64,000 nt of DNA from Antedon mediterranea (taxonomy: Eukaryota; Echinodermata; Crinoidea; Comatulida; Antedonidae): contig NC_092675.1 in assembly GCF_964355755.1 (NCBI RefSeq), positions 21,466,912 to 21,530,911 on the forward strand. Reading direction: 5' to 3'. The translations under genes were made by a program, and so were the position numbers. How positions within the stretch are numbered: position 1 is the stretch's first letter; the number at the start of each line of letters is the position of its first letter. The notes beneath the pieces were generated by a model. The model was not told where the DNA came from and ran no database searches. It saw nothing but the letters and a program-made list of their open reading frames with translations. Shown here in pieces: positions 1 to 11,420 of this stretch.

Positions 1-359
1 TATTCTGTCACTTAAATATCAAGTATTGTATTTTGCTGCTAGGTACTTTATTGTTCTTTATTGAATTTTGTTTTGTTTATGAATACTCTTTGTCATTTGT
101 TTCCATGGTAAAAAAGAACATTAAACTTAATTCTAGTATGCACATGCTCTAGTAATATATTATAATTTAATTTTTTAATTTATTGTTCCATGTATCATTA
201 GTTAATTCAATATTTATAACAAAACCTCATTGTCGTAATTTTCATTTTATGATAGACTATAAACATTACATGTTTTATGGTCTTTTTTAACTTTGAATTT
301 TGATTATTTAAATAAATAAAATTAACATTGTTTTGCTGGTTCTTAAAAGGCATTTTCCT
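1..359. other. AT-rich gene-free stretch
   Basis: Low-complexity AT-rich DNA with no coding segment, RNA gene or structured repeat that I can support. Confidence 0.5.
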
Positions 360-925
360 CCATTATTATCATCATCATCATTACCATCATCTCAGACATT
401 GTCAGTCCACTGCAGGTGGAAGGCCTCCCCAAGCTGAACCCAGTCTTTATTTTCTGGTTCTTACAAAGCATGTTCCTCCATGGTTATCATCATTACATCA
501 TTATCATCATCTCAGACATTGTCAGCCCACTGCAGGGCCAAGGTCTCCCCAGCTGAACCCAGTCTTTTCTCTCCTGTGCAGCACTCATTCTGAATATTCC
601 AGCAAATACTACAATCTCATCCATCCATCACATCATCATCACGTCGCCGTCGTCATCATCTTCTCAGCCATTGTCAGCCTATTGCCTTCCCAAGCTGAAC
701 CTATCCTTTTCTGTCCTGCTCAGCTCTTATCCTGGTTAGTCAAACAAATGCTACAATCTCATCCATCTATCATGGCATCATCACGCCGCCACCGGCATCA
801 TCACCTCAGCCATTGTCAGCCCATTGCAGGGCGAAGGCCTCCCTAAGCTGAACCCATCCTTTTCTGTCCTGCGCATCTCTCATCTTGGTTATTCCAGCAA
901 ATTCTAAAATCTTTCTTATCTATCC
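360..925. repeat. Tandem repeat of four diverged units (about 117-156 bp) with CAT/ATC-rich spacers
   Basis: Four units begin near 394, 511, 667 and 807. Each has a core like CATTGTCAGCCCACTGCAGG, then a segment reading GGCCTCCCCAAGCTGAACCC, then a TTTTCTGTCCTG stretch and a run of ATC/CAT trinucleotides. On the minus strand the core can be read as a short peptide resembling the C-terminal tail seen in some RTE-type LINE reverse transcriptases (GEAF-LQW-like), so the array may have grown from a LINE 3' end; that origin is from memory and tentative. The plus-strand open frame across it, rich in His codons, is a by-product of the CAT repeats and is not a gene. Confidence 0.7.
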
Positions 926-1359
926 ATTTGGTGTTTGTCTTCCTCTTGCCTCTTCTTCCATAGTTCTATGGGTCTTTAATTAGAACATCTGTTTGTGTTA
1001 TAAATTTAACTGTCTCTAATTCTAATTATCATCTATATCAATTTCCTTTCACCTTCGTTTAAAAGAATATCAACTTTATTGTTGATTTCTTTCCGCACTA
1101 AAGCTTATGTCTTCGATATTTAGATATTTATATATTTTGTATGCCAGACATTAAGGAAGCGAGTTAAATAATGCATGAAATGGATATTTATTAAGAACAG
1201 ATTGAGAATATAATATTTCACGTATTGTATACATCATAAAACTGTTTTTCTAAATAGTTTATGTTTTCATTCACACTCTCAACTCTCACATTTTAAAATG
1301 CCCTCATTAAATCAAATGTGTTTGTGTACTTTATAAAGATCATGTTAAAATTATTTTAC

Positions 1360-1504
1360 TGCAGTTACTGCAGTAACTACTGTACATTCTTTAACCTTTA
1401 TATAATCATTTTAGCAAGCAAACACACTGTCTCATAAACATGCATACAGCACTTGAAATTCATCTTATTTCAGAAAACAATTGTAGTTACTGCAGTAACT
1501 GCAG
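1360..1504. repeat. Short element with perfect 22-bp inverted repeats (MITE-like)
   Basis: CTGCAGTTACTGCAGTAACT plus two further bases at about 1360 recurs as its exact reverse complement at about 1480-1503, bracketing roughly 100 bp of AT-rich DNA. Each arm is itself nearly palindromic. This fits a small foldback or MITE-type element; no target duplication was established. Confidence 0.45.
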
Positions 1505-1596
1505 CACAATAGTTTTTACATGATCCCTTAACATGAAGGAAAATAAAGCTAGATTGTAAGTATTCTTGATATTAACTGTATTTTGTTTCTTACAAA

Positions 1597-1690
1597 TCGT
1601 ATTCAAAAATTCTTCTTAATTCTTCAAAGAGAAATGTTAAAAAATCGTATTCAAAAATTCTTCTTAATTCTTCAAAGAGAAATGTTAAAA
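1597..1690. repeat. 48-bp direct tandem duplication (2 copies)
   Basis: Two adjacent, almost identical 48-bp units start at 1597 and 1645 with TCGTATTCAAAAATTCTTCT. The minus-strand open frame across them repeats the same peptide and is not regarded as coding. Confidence 0.85.
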
Positions 1691-3330
1691 ATGATAATTG
1701 AGCTGCTAAAAGCAATATTACTATGCCTCTAAGAAATGCTTGCAAAATGCATCGCCTACAGTATGTTATAAACTGAACAGTAATTATCAGGAATTGATTT
1801 TCTAATGAAACTCCATGTTTCAACGAACTCTAAACGCATTCTCTTTGGTGTCTTTCAAAAGTACAAGTAATAACGCTTTAATATCACACTCACTAATATA
1901 TCAATTTACGATTCAATTAAACTTCAACATTTGGCAATTTCTACTATGTCACGTATGCGCCTGTGAGTAGGCGTATGTTCATTAATAAAAGTTGTTACAA
2001 TTAACAAATGGAATTGAAAATAAAGTTCCGTGCTGTGGTGTCAAATTCACTGTTAGTATGTGACGCTATGCGTTGAATTGAGTTTCTACGCAATTAGGAA
2101 ATATCAGTGCTGTGTAAAAAACGTGTCAAAAGAGAAATTTCGCTACAGTAAAGAATCTCGGTGAATAATTTGGTTTAGAAATAAATTAATTTGATATTGA
2201 TATTTGGGAATTGAATAAAACACACAGCTAGCTTTCAGGCAATTAGTCTAAACATCTGAAGGCAATGTATTAGAAGGATGCTACTGAAACGAATAGCATT
2301 TTGATGACTAAACATTCCGAAGTGTAAACATTTGTTTGCACAACATAAATGTTTACTAGTATGCAACATCACACGATAACACCTCATCAACTTACTCAGA
2401 TACAAATCATATCCACTTTTTAAAATATGTTCTGTGCATGTTTAATACTAGAGCTTGCAAAATAGCTAAACACTAAAGTTAAAAATGCAACATTGTTCTT
2501 TTTTTTGGAATTTATTTTTTTCATTCTTTCTCTCCATGCTATACAACATAAATGTAATTGTATGCAACATCAGGCAATAACACCTCATCAAATTTTAACC
2601 AAGATTATCACGCTCTATAAAATATAAACAACATTAAGATTCAGGACAACAAATTGAGATTCTCACATTTATTCAACACGGCTTTTCAGAGGTAAGAACG
2701 TAATTATTGCTAAGTGCAATTAAATTTTTACTTTATATTGTGTGTGTAAAGTTGTGGCGGTTCTTCATTATTCTAAACAATCCTCTTACTTGCATGTTGT
2801 GAATGTAAAGAGCAAAACCTTACAACTGTTAATTATGAAACGGAAGTTTAATGGCACAAGTAATGCCCGACATAATGATTATGAAATTGGAAAGAGCATT
2901 TAAGATTTGAATAAGTATTTATAGTTTGTTCCTAAGTATAACCATTCTATTTGATATTAATCTTCATAAAGCTGTGCGCAAAAAAGAAAATAGAATTCAG
3001 GTAATAAAATACATTTGACACTAAAGGAGCAAGCAGCAAGTGGTGGAATAGAGTTTTGATGGGTTAAATGCATGCCTTCTAATTCTTGAGTCCTGGTTCA
3101 ATTCCTCTCTCACTCATGGTTTGTTCTAATGATGAACAACTTTACCTAAAAACTTCAGAATAAGACTTGGGTTAGAATCTTGTAGCACTGAGGCAGTTAA
3201 GCCACTAGGTAGGTACAGTAGCTACTTTAGTGCTGTGGTTGTAGTGGGTCACCAGGATCCAGTCATTATTTCCATATGTAGTGTATGCATTGGACAAAGT
3301 GATAATTACACAAACCAGAAATGGTGTTGG

Positions 3331-3498
3331 TAGTCTATAAGTGCTAGCTTACCTGGATAAACCGACAAATGCCATATTTCTCCTCGAAGAGCGAGATATA
3401 CTCGAAAGTAGAAAATTCATTGAACACCCCTCTCTCTAAATGGTACAGTCCACAAACCTCAAGTGGGAACATCCCTACAATTCACCATCATCATTTCT
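3331..3498. repeat. DIRS left inverted terminal repeat
   Basis: About 168 bp, closely matching the reverse complement of 8509-8677. The outermost bases differ slightly (TAGTCTATAAGTG here versus TAGTCTATTACGTGC at the other end), and it is preceded by a 23-bp extension (3308-3330) present only on this side, which is also copied into the internal complementary region. Confidence 0.88.
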
Positions 3499-3533
3499 CA
3501 AGACCTCTTGTCTGAGGGGATGGCGGGAGGGTG

Positions 3534-3632
3534 TTTATCCAGGTAAGCTAGCACTTATAGACTACCAACACCATTTCTGGTTTGTGTAGTCTATTACGTG
3601 CCTAGCTTACCTGGATAAACCGACAAATGCCA
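3534..3632. repeat. DIRS internal complementary region (circle-junction copy)
   Basis: The first half pairs with the left outer end and the second half with the right outer end, meeting at position 3587 with a one-base overlap. Read in reverse complement it is exactly right end joined to left end, which is the junction expected in the DIRS circular intermediate. Confidence 0.87.
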
Positions 3633-4065
3633 GTGTAGCACCGGACTAGGTACTAGTCGGCGGTGGGAGACAAGCTACCAATGAGCTTTGTGTGTCCATC
3701 ACTGATGTGGCTACAGGCGCAAGGTTTGCAGAGCTGTCCAAGGTAATGTGTTCACCATCATGCCTCTATGGACAGATGGTGCACAACAGCGGCACTGGAA
3801 ACGTTCGGTTTCTCTAGTCGGTGCATCGATATCTTTATTTTTTTTTTTTTTTTTTAAGCAAGATCTTGAAGCAAGACCTTGAGGCCGTACAGGAATCCAC
3901 AACTCTTTAGTGGCTCCGACGGTATCCTTTTCAAAAGAGCACCTCGCTCACCGGGGGCTCTGATTCGATGCAGTTTCCCTCATGCTAGAAAACTTCATTA
4001 AGTACTAGCTGCACCCTCCACAATTACCTCTGACTTGGTTCTAAGGTAAGAGCGAACAACTTGCC

Positions 4066-4656
4066 TCAGCATTTACCTGGCGCCATCGGCGGTCCAAATG
4101 CTATTATAAGCAGGCTATAAGGGTGGGTGTGTGAGAGAGTGGCTAGGACGACGTTAACATCCCATCGAGGAATCAAGACCTTAACTGGAGGTCGTTCTCT
4201 GAACATTCCCCGTATCATCTGAGTGATAACGGGGGATGACGAAATCGTGGAACCGTCTTTTAGTGTTGGTGTCACCGCCCCAATGGCGAGCCTATAGCCT
4301 GAAATGGTGCGGACCTGAAGACCTGACTCAAATAGGTAATGCAGGAAGGCGCATACTTGACCAAGGGTAACCAACCCTGGTTCTATTTGTTGGCGCCTGC
4401 ACCATGTAAAGAAATGCTTTAATCGGCTATTGTAGACGGCAAGAGTAGATTCCCGACGAGATTTCGCCGCAAGGGCGGCAGGGCCATCTGGAATGCCTGA
4501 GTCTCGGAGCTGATCCCTGAAAATGGCCATACAGTTAGGCGCAGGGATTGTAGGTTCTGTAGTGAGAACAGAGCTCGGCCCTGCATCAGCAGATCCTCTC
4601 GAACTGGAAGACGCAGGGGATGATCGTAGAGCAGGTCGAGAAGCAGTGGATATCAC
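4066..4656 (-). pseudogene. Tyrosine recombinase (DIRS), N-terminal half only
   Basis: The minus-strand open frame gives about 196 residues. After a Ser-rich N-terminus it shows the SAM-like core-binding part typical of DIRS recombinases (STLAVYNSRLKHFFTWCRR, then GQVCAFLHYLFESGL and ISGYRLAIGAV). It stops after LLIIAFGPPMAPGKC, before any catalytic Arg-His-Arg-Tyr motif. Sequence just beyond (3898-3960) instead resembles 6199-6262 of the same element, so the catalytic half appears lost through internal rearrangement. It would normally catalyse circle integration; this copy cannot. It partly overlaps the RNase H region in another frame. Confidence 0.8.
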
Positions 4657-5598
4657 ACTTGTCGAGTCCAGCCCGGGCGATCAGAAGGACCCGGCAAGGA
4701 TGGCGCTGAATGTGTGTCAGAACAGTTGGTATTAGTGAGATCGGTGAAAACGCATAAACCCATAGTCCGACCCACGGTATGGATAGGGCATCCACCGCCC
4801 ACGCACGTGCATCCCGAAACCTTGTGGAGAAGGTCGGGAGCTGTGTGTTGTCTGACGTCGCAAACATTTCTATATGAGGCCGCCCGAAGTGGTCGAATAA
4901 CAGTGTGGCAATGCTGGGTAGAAGGCGCCATTCCGTGTTTGTGAGGACAGAGCGTCCGCAACAATGTTGAGGCTGCCCGCATTGTGGGCAGCCAAGAGTG
5001 TGATGTTGTCTACGCACCATAACATCAGAGTCCACAGGTGAAAGCATAACGTCGGGGACTTCGTGCCTCCTTGACGATTTATATATGCTACCCCTGATGA
5101 GTTGTCGGAATGGATAAGGACGTGACGACCGGTCACGTGAGGTCGAAGGGCCTTCAAGGTCCTTTCGACTGCACAGAGTTCTAGGAGGTTGAAGTGGGAG
5201 CGCGCCTCCTCGACCGTCCAAAGGCCGGAGGCGCGGAGTGCCTTGGAGCAACCGCCCCAGCCTGTCTTGGATGCGTCTGTCTCTATACGGACGCCCGGCA
5301 ATGATTTTTGAATTGGCATTCCCACAGTCAACCTGCCTTCTACCAGCCACCATTTGAGATGCGTTCGGATGAAGGCATTCATCGGACCACTTTGAGTATT
5401 GAGTCCAAGTGCGGTCGGTAATAAGCCAGCAGATAAAGCTGTCCTGGTCTCATACACAGCCGGCAATACGGAACTAAGGCGACGAAGCTGGCCAGACATC
5501 CTAGTGCTCTGAGCCATTCGTAAACCATCGGAGCACGAACAGTAATTAGATTGCGTACTGCACTCATTGCAGACGTTATTCATTGTTGGGATGGACAC
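4653..5598 (-). pseudogene. RNase H domain of DIRS polyprotein (frame-disrupted)
   Basis: The minus frame running 5598 to 4870 has RNase H landmarks in order: ETDASKTGWGG (first catalytic Asp), NLLELCAVERTLKAL (catalytic Glu), LIHSDNSSGVAYINRQGG (second Asp) and AAHNAGSLNIVADALS (final Asp). The peptide runs on briefly in another frame (4982-4653), so at least one frameshift splits the polyprotein. The domain normally degrades the RNA strand of RNA-DNA hybrids during element replication. The order RT, RNase H, recombinase agrees with DIRS elements. Confidence 0.83.
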
Positions 5599-6170
5599 GC
5601 CAAGCCCGTCACGAGATTTATCTGTGATCCGAGATATAGCGGGATTGAGTCTGCACCAGGCACGACTCTTCCCGATTTATAATGAAACCTGCCTGTTCCG
5701 TAACGATAAGGACATATTGTAGACTGCTCATCAGTCTGTCCTTAGACTGGGCCACGACCAACCAATCGTCGAGATACATGAACACTCTTATGCCATGTTG
5801 GTAAAAGAATGTCGACAGCATTCTTACTATGCGTGTAAACACGCAAGGGCCGTTGGTCGGCAAAACTACGGATTGGTAAGTTGGTCATGGATTCTGAAAC
5901 GCAACCAGCGTTGATCTGCCTCGGCGATAGGGAAGTGAAAGTATGCGTCTTTCAGATCTATCAAGGCCGCCCAGTCTTCTCGTCTTAGCCCCAACAGGAT
6001 GGATGAGGCTGTCTCCACCTAAACCTGTGGGGCCGAAAGAACCGCTAGTCTAGACTCATAAGGTTCAGTATGGGTCGCCATCGCCAGTTTTTTTCTGTTA
6101 GGAAGACGGTAGACTCGTGTCCTGAGACAGCGCATTGTATATCGACTTGTTCCACTGCCCCTTTTTGGGC
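5599..6170 (-). pseudogene. Reverse transcriptase of DIRS element (frame-disrupted)
   Basis: Minus-strand translation between about 5863 and 5618 contains GIRVFMYLDDWLVVAQS, with the YLDD (YxDD) polymerase motif. Upstream, 5990-5880 reads LKDAYFHFPIAEADQRWLRF, which is the preceding RT block with its conserved Asp. Still further upstream, around 6170-6060, fragments resemble the start of the palm (GTSRYT). Stops and shifts between blocks show a decayed gene. The role would be cDNA synthesis of the element RNA. Confidence 0.83.
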
Positions 6171-7650
6171 AGGAAAGAAAGACCGTGCAGACGCACACAA
6201 CTCTTTTGTGGCTCTGGCGGTATCCTTGTCGAGCGAGCTCCCCGCTTACTAGGGGGCTCGTAATGTTAATTAACATAATGCAATAGCTGTGTGTAATTGT
6301 GGAGAGAAACCACCTGCTCTCCAGCAGGGGTCTCCCACACTCAGGCAAACCATCTAAGGCGACCCCCCTATTTGTCTGACCTTCGAGGGTACAGACTCCA
6401 CCAGCATGTCACCAGAACCTGCAATCTCCGTTACTTTGCAATCTTGGTGTTGAACGTGCAGCCCTATCTGATCTGCCTCGTGCAGGATACAGATTGTGGG
6501 CGTGAAAAAGTCTGAATTTTAGACAGACTTGTGGTGGCGGGCATGGGAGCGAGCACAGTGGCACCATCGGCGTGGGACCAAAAGCTATAATGGTTCTCTT
6601 TTTCTAGCAACCACATCAGCAGCCAACAGGGTACATGTGTACAGGGTGGCTTGCCGCTTCTGCTTAACTCATACAGTAAGCAGAGTAGCCTTGATTTGTA
6701 GGTCCATGTGTTCTCCTTCAAGCTATACACTACTAGGGCGAACCTAGGTGCGTCAACTAGTAGCGCTGTCTGTGAAATCATTGTGGTTGCATCAAAGGCA
6801 TACCAGTAGCTCAACACTGAGTACCTGCATTACTCAACAGGTAAATGCAGAAGTGCAATCTCGACCTAGGGTAAGCTAAGGTTTTACAAGTTGGCACTCG
6901 CACAGAATGTTTCTTATTGGCTGTGACAGACGGCAAGGAGACATACCCTGAAAAGTGTCAGGATCTGAGGTGCCGACACGTAATGCTCGAAATGTTCCTG
7001 CGTTAGAAGGAAGGCAAAAAGGCTCTCAATCAAAAGATTAAGCCTGTTGACAATCCAGGAGAATGACTGGATAAATTGGGGCCTTCCTGAGCGGTGTATG
7101 CACAGCAAGTGAACAACACAAGCAACGCAGGAATGATAATTATTATTCTAACCTGCAAAAACCTACCCGTGCCTTCCACGATCTTCGCTCAGTAGAAGAT
7201 AGTGTCGTCATTGTCGCAACCTGTAACAAGCCATGATCAATGACGAGGGAAGGCAATACCGATAAGTACGGCCTGAAGGGAGGAATATTTTGGAGAGGAT
7301 AACGAGGCTTCAATTTGCCTCAAGAGAGCTCTCAACACTGTTGAAATGGCCTCCAGCACTGCAAGGAACCAACATTCATCTTGCATGCTCAAAGAAGACA
7401 CAGTGTTAGCAGGTGCGTCTGCAGCACAAATAAGCAATGCCTCAAAGATTGACTACTGTAGACTGTAAACTCTACAAAAACCTCAGTACAGATGGTACAA
7501 ATGTACCATGTACATGTAGTCGACCAGGCAACTCAATGAGCCAGGCCGGAGGTCAAATCTTAGATCAGAAAAGGCGAGTCAGTCGCAGCTGACCTGAAGG
7601 AATTTGCTTATATATATATGAACAGACGGATCGATCTTGGAGAGAGGTGA
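6171..7650 (-). other. DIRS 5' region where gag would lie; no confident product
   Basis: By position this part of the element should hold the gag-like frame. I see only short interrupted minus-strand frames (for example 6817-6464) with no recognisable motif, so no CDS is called. A segment at 6199-6262 (CAACTCTTTTGTGGCTCTGG and on) is a diverged direct copy of 3904-3960 at the 3' side of the element. Confidence 0.5.
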
Positions 7651-7659
7651 CTATGACTC

Positions 7660-8265
7660 CTGGGGACCAGACCTTTAAAGGTCTAGCACAATGTTAGGCC
7701 TCTTTGTCTACTAAAACAGAATGCCCAGTCTTATGCAGCATGCAAGGACTGGAACTGCTCCATAAAGGGGGTAAGTTTGTCCTGCAATATCTAAGTCAGG
7801 CCTCCCCTATCGAAATGTGTTGAACGATAACTCAGGAGGCCAGCCCAAACAGTAGGTCTAAACACTATGTTAGGCCATAAGCAAGAACCGGAGCTGCCCC
7901 ATAAAGGGGGTAAGCTTGTCCTGCAAATTCCAAGTCTAGTTCCCTATGAGATGTGGGAATGATAACTCAGAAGGCCAGCTCAAAAGATAAGCCTAATCAC
8001 TATCTTAGGCAGTACACAAGAACAGGAGCTGCCCCATAATGGGGGAAGCTTGACCTGCAAGATTTAAGTCTAGGCCCAGATGTTGAATGATAAGAAGGTC
8101 AGTCCAAACAGAACTAGGCCTAAACACTATGTTAGGCCATAAGCAAGAACAGGAGCTGCCCCATAAAGGGGGTAAGCTTGACCTGCAAGTTCTAAGTCTA
8201 GGCCCCTTAAGAGATGTTGAATGATTAGGAGGCCAGCCCAAGCAGGACTCCAGGCTTACATAGGA
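7660..8265. repeat. Subterminal tandem repeats in DIRS element (about 4 diverged units)
   Basis: Units of about 110-150 bp recur near 7690, 7860, 7990 and 8120. Each contains AGGAGCTGCCCCATAAAGGG, then AAGCTTGACCTGCAAG, then GTCTAGGCCCC and a segment ending GGAGGCCAGCCCAA. They lie between the gag region and the right terminal repeat. They look like leader or subterminal repeats and encode nothing recognisable. Confidence 0.75.
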
Positions 8266-8508
8266 GTCTTAGCCTGCTACAGTTTTAGGCTTAGGCCCCC
8301 TATGCTACTGCAAACATCCTAGACAGTTGGCCTAGGAAAGCATATTTAAAGTCAAAATTATGACACTTCAATGAATCTCTAAACAAGAACAACTACTTAG
8401 CTTCGTGCGCATGTAGTAACAATCTCAGTAACTTTCTTTGCAAACAGCAAATTCACTGTGAATTGCAAGCTCTTTGTCAGACATGTTTACTTTTTCATGT
8501 CTCGAAAA

Positions 8509-8677
8509 GAAATGATGATGGTGAATTGTAGGGATGTTCCCACTTGAGGTTTGTGGACTGTACCATTTAGAGAGAGGGGTGTTCAATGAATTTTCTACTT
8601 TCGAGTATATCTCGCTCTTCGAGGAGAAATATGGCATTTGTCGGTTTATCCAGGTAAGCTAGGCACGTAATAGACTA
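8509..8677. repeat. DIRS right inverted terminal repeat
   Basis: Reverse complement of 3331-3498. The outer boundary at 8677 is set by where complementarity with the internal complementary region (3587-3632) ends. Confidence 0.88.
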
Positions 8678-11300
8678 AAAAGACATTTTCTTGGAAGAAA
8701 AATTCTATTGACCTGGATTCAAAAGTTTAGAAAAAGTCTAATTTAAAGCAACAAATAGAATTATAATTGTTTGTATGTTAAAAGTATAAGAAAAATTTCA
8801 TTTCAAAACAGCTTTGTTAATAGACGAATAACACAAGGTGTAGGGTTTGACTAGGTAGGAGCACAAGTGAAAAAATTTATAATAATACTGTTTCACGTAA
8901 AGTCCAGTGTCAAGTGGTTGAACTAAATGGAACAATTTTAAAGAAAACACTCCCAATTTTGAAAGGAGTTTATAGCAGCAGATTTTGTATTGGGTGATCA
9001 GCTTTTACTTGTAATACATAGGCTACTGTAGATAAATTTGCATGAAATCATTTTGGTGTGGTAAAGGAGAGAGAGAGGGGATGCCAATACTATGCATCAC
9101 TATGGTAATTATGCCTAATGGAATAAGAAAATAAACCTATATTAATTGTCTGTTGGGAGGGATAATTTGTGGAAAAGCATTTGCTTGTCACATTGACGAA
9201 CGTGAGTAACGAGAGCTCTGGGAAAATGATGAGATGAGAAATTACCGACTTAAACACAGAGATGCTGACTGACATTCAGATCAACTTTGCATGTAACAGC
9301 TACGCTGTAGAAATAATATATGGCGACTAATAGTGGGTAATTTAAAAGCAAAAGCAAACAGATTAAAGCTGAACAGAATTAAAGGGTTATAGCAAAGTTG
9401 TTGAATTAATTTTCAGAAGGAGAATAATCCCTTAAAATTCAAGAACTTTGTAAACATTTTGAAATTTAAGAAACTGAACGGTTGCACTACAGTAGTAACT
9501 TTCTCCACTTAAATAAAAAATAAATAATAAAAACTAATACATTTTACATTTCTTCTATGGTATTTCAACTCAACAATTTTATGTGCCTGTAGATGAGTCT
9601 AGACAGTTTACTAATTATACAATAGTGATGACCTAAGAAAATATAAAAACAACTGGTTGAGAATTATAGTACTTAAGAGACAAGTAAATGGCGAGCTGCG
9701 GGGGAGGGACACGTTCTGCAGTGAACTGCCAAAAAGAAAGAAAAAAACTCAATTGAAATGTTCATTACAGAAATAGTGTGAGAATACTTTACAAGCAATT
9801 AAAGTAGGACTTTTTCAAGCTTTAGATCATTTTTTTAAACAGTTTACTCAAACCAGAAGGAGTGGAAAGCGGTTATTTAATTATTTTGTATTGAGATGCA
9901 GCCATCTTGGTAAACATCAATTGGTTTTCAATTGATAACAATTAATATGATTTGTGCAAACCAAACATTACTTATAGTCCAATATTTTTCAAATAACCAA
10001 AAAATAGATGGAAATATGGATGCATGACATTAAACTAAGGTACATTGCTTTCAATTTGTAGGAATAAAACTGCCTAGTGGAAAACCATATGAGTGGAACA
10101 ACTATTGACTAATAATAGTGAAAATGTCATGTCTAGTGTGGATTATGCTCTTTAAACACAATGTTCAGACTCTTGTTGTGTAATCATTTCAGATGCAAAT
10201 GAGAAATAAATGCAAATCCAGTCAAATCATAACTGTTACAAAACTAATAATGCAACATTTAAAACACTAATTTATAGACAATTTTCAGACAATAATTTCC
10301 AAAACAACGAAGATACAAAGACACAAACCAACAGACAGCTAATTACAATAATTAACCTTGTTAGGGATTTGATGGTTTTGCATAAATGGATTTTCACACT
10401 TCAGATAATTCTACACTGTACACATTATTTCTCAATTATCATCTGTTTTCTGAACATCGACCCGAGCAAAGGTTTAGGAAAATAGATTGGTGAAGTCTGA
10501 TGATTTAATTAGAAACCTAAAAAGAGCAAAAATATGACAACTTGTACAATAGTAGTTACTGCATGTGCTGCATGATATCTGTTTTAAAGTCATTTACCTA
10601 CAAACAAGTTCAAATCGTTGTGTCTATAAACACACAGTCAGCCAAGAATGTTTACAACTATTTGTCCCCATAGCCTAATAATATAATTTATAAAAGGAAA
10701 CTGTATGTTCCTGTAACCTGTTATAAGCGTACAATAAACTCTAGTGGATGAGAATGAAAGCGGTAAAGAAAATCTTAATATGCAACTCCATAGATTTTTA
10801 ACCATTGAATCACTCATTGATAAAAGATTAAGGGCAGACAGAAATTGCTGTCACTGCCAACAATCATCATTGATATACGATCCATTCTTTAATTATAACT
10901 ATTTCATAGCATCTGAAAGTTGAAAAATAAGACATATTTAAAGGCAAGGCTGTTCATAAGAATATAGTGCTCTATAAATCTAAACTTAAAATACTATTAA
11001 GTACTGAATAAAACGACTGTGCTATGCTATTAGTACAAAGTACATTATTATTTGAGTGCCAATTTCAATTTGATTGAGTTGGGACATACAAAACACAAAT
11101 GTTAAAATTCTCCACATAAATGTACATCTCCCATGAAGCAGCTGGCACTGGCAGGAATTTGCTCATTTTAAAATATATCTGGGTTTTTAAGGGACAGAGA
11201 CAAACGGGGTATATTTTGAAGTCGACTTAATGGTAAAAAGACAAAATCCAACCAAAATCATCTTCATCATGAACCATAAAACATGGGTAAATGTTCAGTA
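8678..11300. other. Gene-free AT-rich stretch
   Basis: Short open frames only, none with a recognisable domain, flanking splice signals or conserved-looking composition. A (GA)-rich run occurs near 9066. Nothing else supportable was seen. Confidence 0.5.
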
Positions 11301-11305
11301 TCATC

Positions 11306-11420
11306 ATAGGGCCCGTTTCTGCTGCCAACCCAAAATATACCGTATAAATATACCGTATAAATATACCGTATATATACCGTATATGAAATTCGTGCACCGT
11401 TTCCGCTGCACATACTTCGT
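11306..11420. repeat. TACGGTATA-type palindromic element, copy 1
   Basis: It begins GGGCCCGTTTCTGCTGCC, followed by four close ATATACCGTAT units, and ends in a diverged inverted counterpart of the edge (GTTTCCGCTGCACATAC). The same edge sequence, CGTTTCTGCTGCC, and the same ACCGTAT words recur at 11960-12076 and 13781-13898, defining a local family of foldback or MITE-like elements. Confidence 0.65.

Larger units (their letters stand above)
926..3307. other. Gene-free stretch with small repeats
   Basis: No gene is recognisable. Visible structure includes a 22-bp inverted repeat at about 1360 and 1480, a 48-bp tandem duplication at 1597-1690, and two related about 60-bp segments near 2340 and 2544 (both with CAACATAAATGT then ATGCAACATCA and AACACCTCATCAA). 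A TATA-like stretch followed by a good splice-donor consensus near 2690 was seen but no coding exon follows, so no gene is called. Confidence 0.5.
3308..8677 (-). mobile_element. DIRS-type tyrosine-recombinase retrotransposon, decayed copy
   Basis: A 5.37-kb element reads on the minus strand in the order RT, RNase H, tyrosine recombinase. Inverted terminal repeats lie at 3331-3498 and 8509-8677. An internal complementary region at 3534-3632 is the reverse complement of both outer ends placed side by side: 3534-3587 pairs with 3308-3361, and 3587-3632 pairs with 8634-8677. This is the hallmark of DIRS1-like elements, whose circular intermediate is rebuilt from the internal complementary region. 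No target-site duplication flanks it, as expected for recombinase-mediated insertion. The frames are broken by stops and shifts, and the recombinase lacks its catalytic half, so this copy is dead. Confidence 0.88.

Noticed and set aside
328..846. 172-codon His-rich plus-strand frame
   Set aside because: Produced by CAT/ATC repeats in a tandem array.
2630..2700. Possible promoter plus non-coding exon (TATAAAATAT then CAGAG|GTAAGAA)
   Set aside because: No downstream exon could be linked before the DIRS element.
8005..8241. 78-codon minus frame in the DIRS leader
   Set aside because: Encodes the tandem leader repeat twice with no conserved product.
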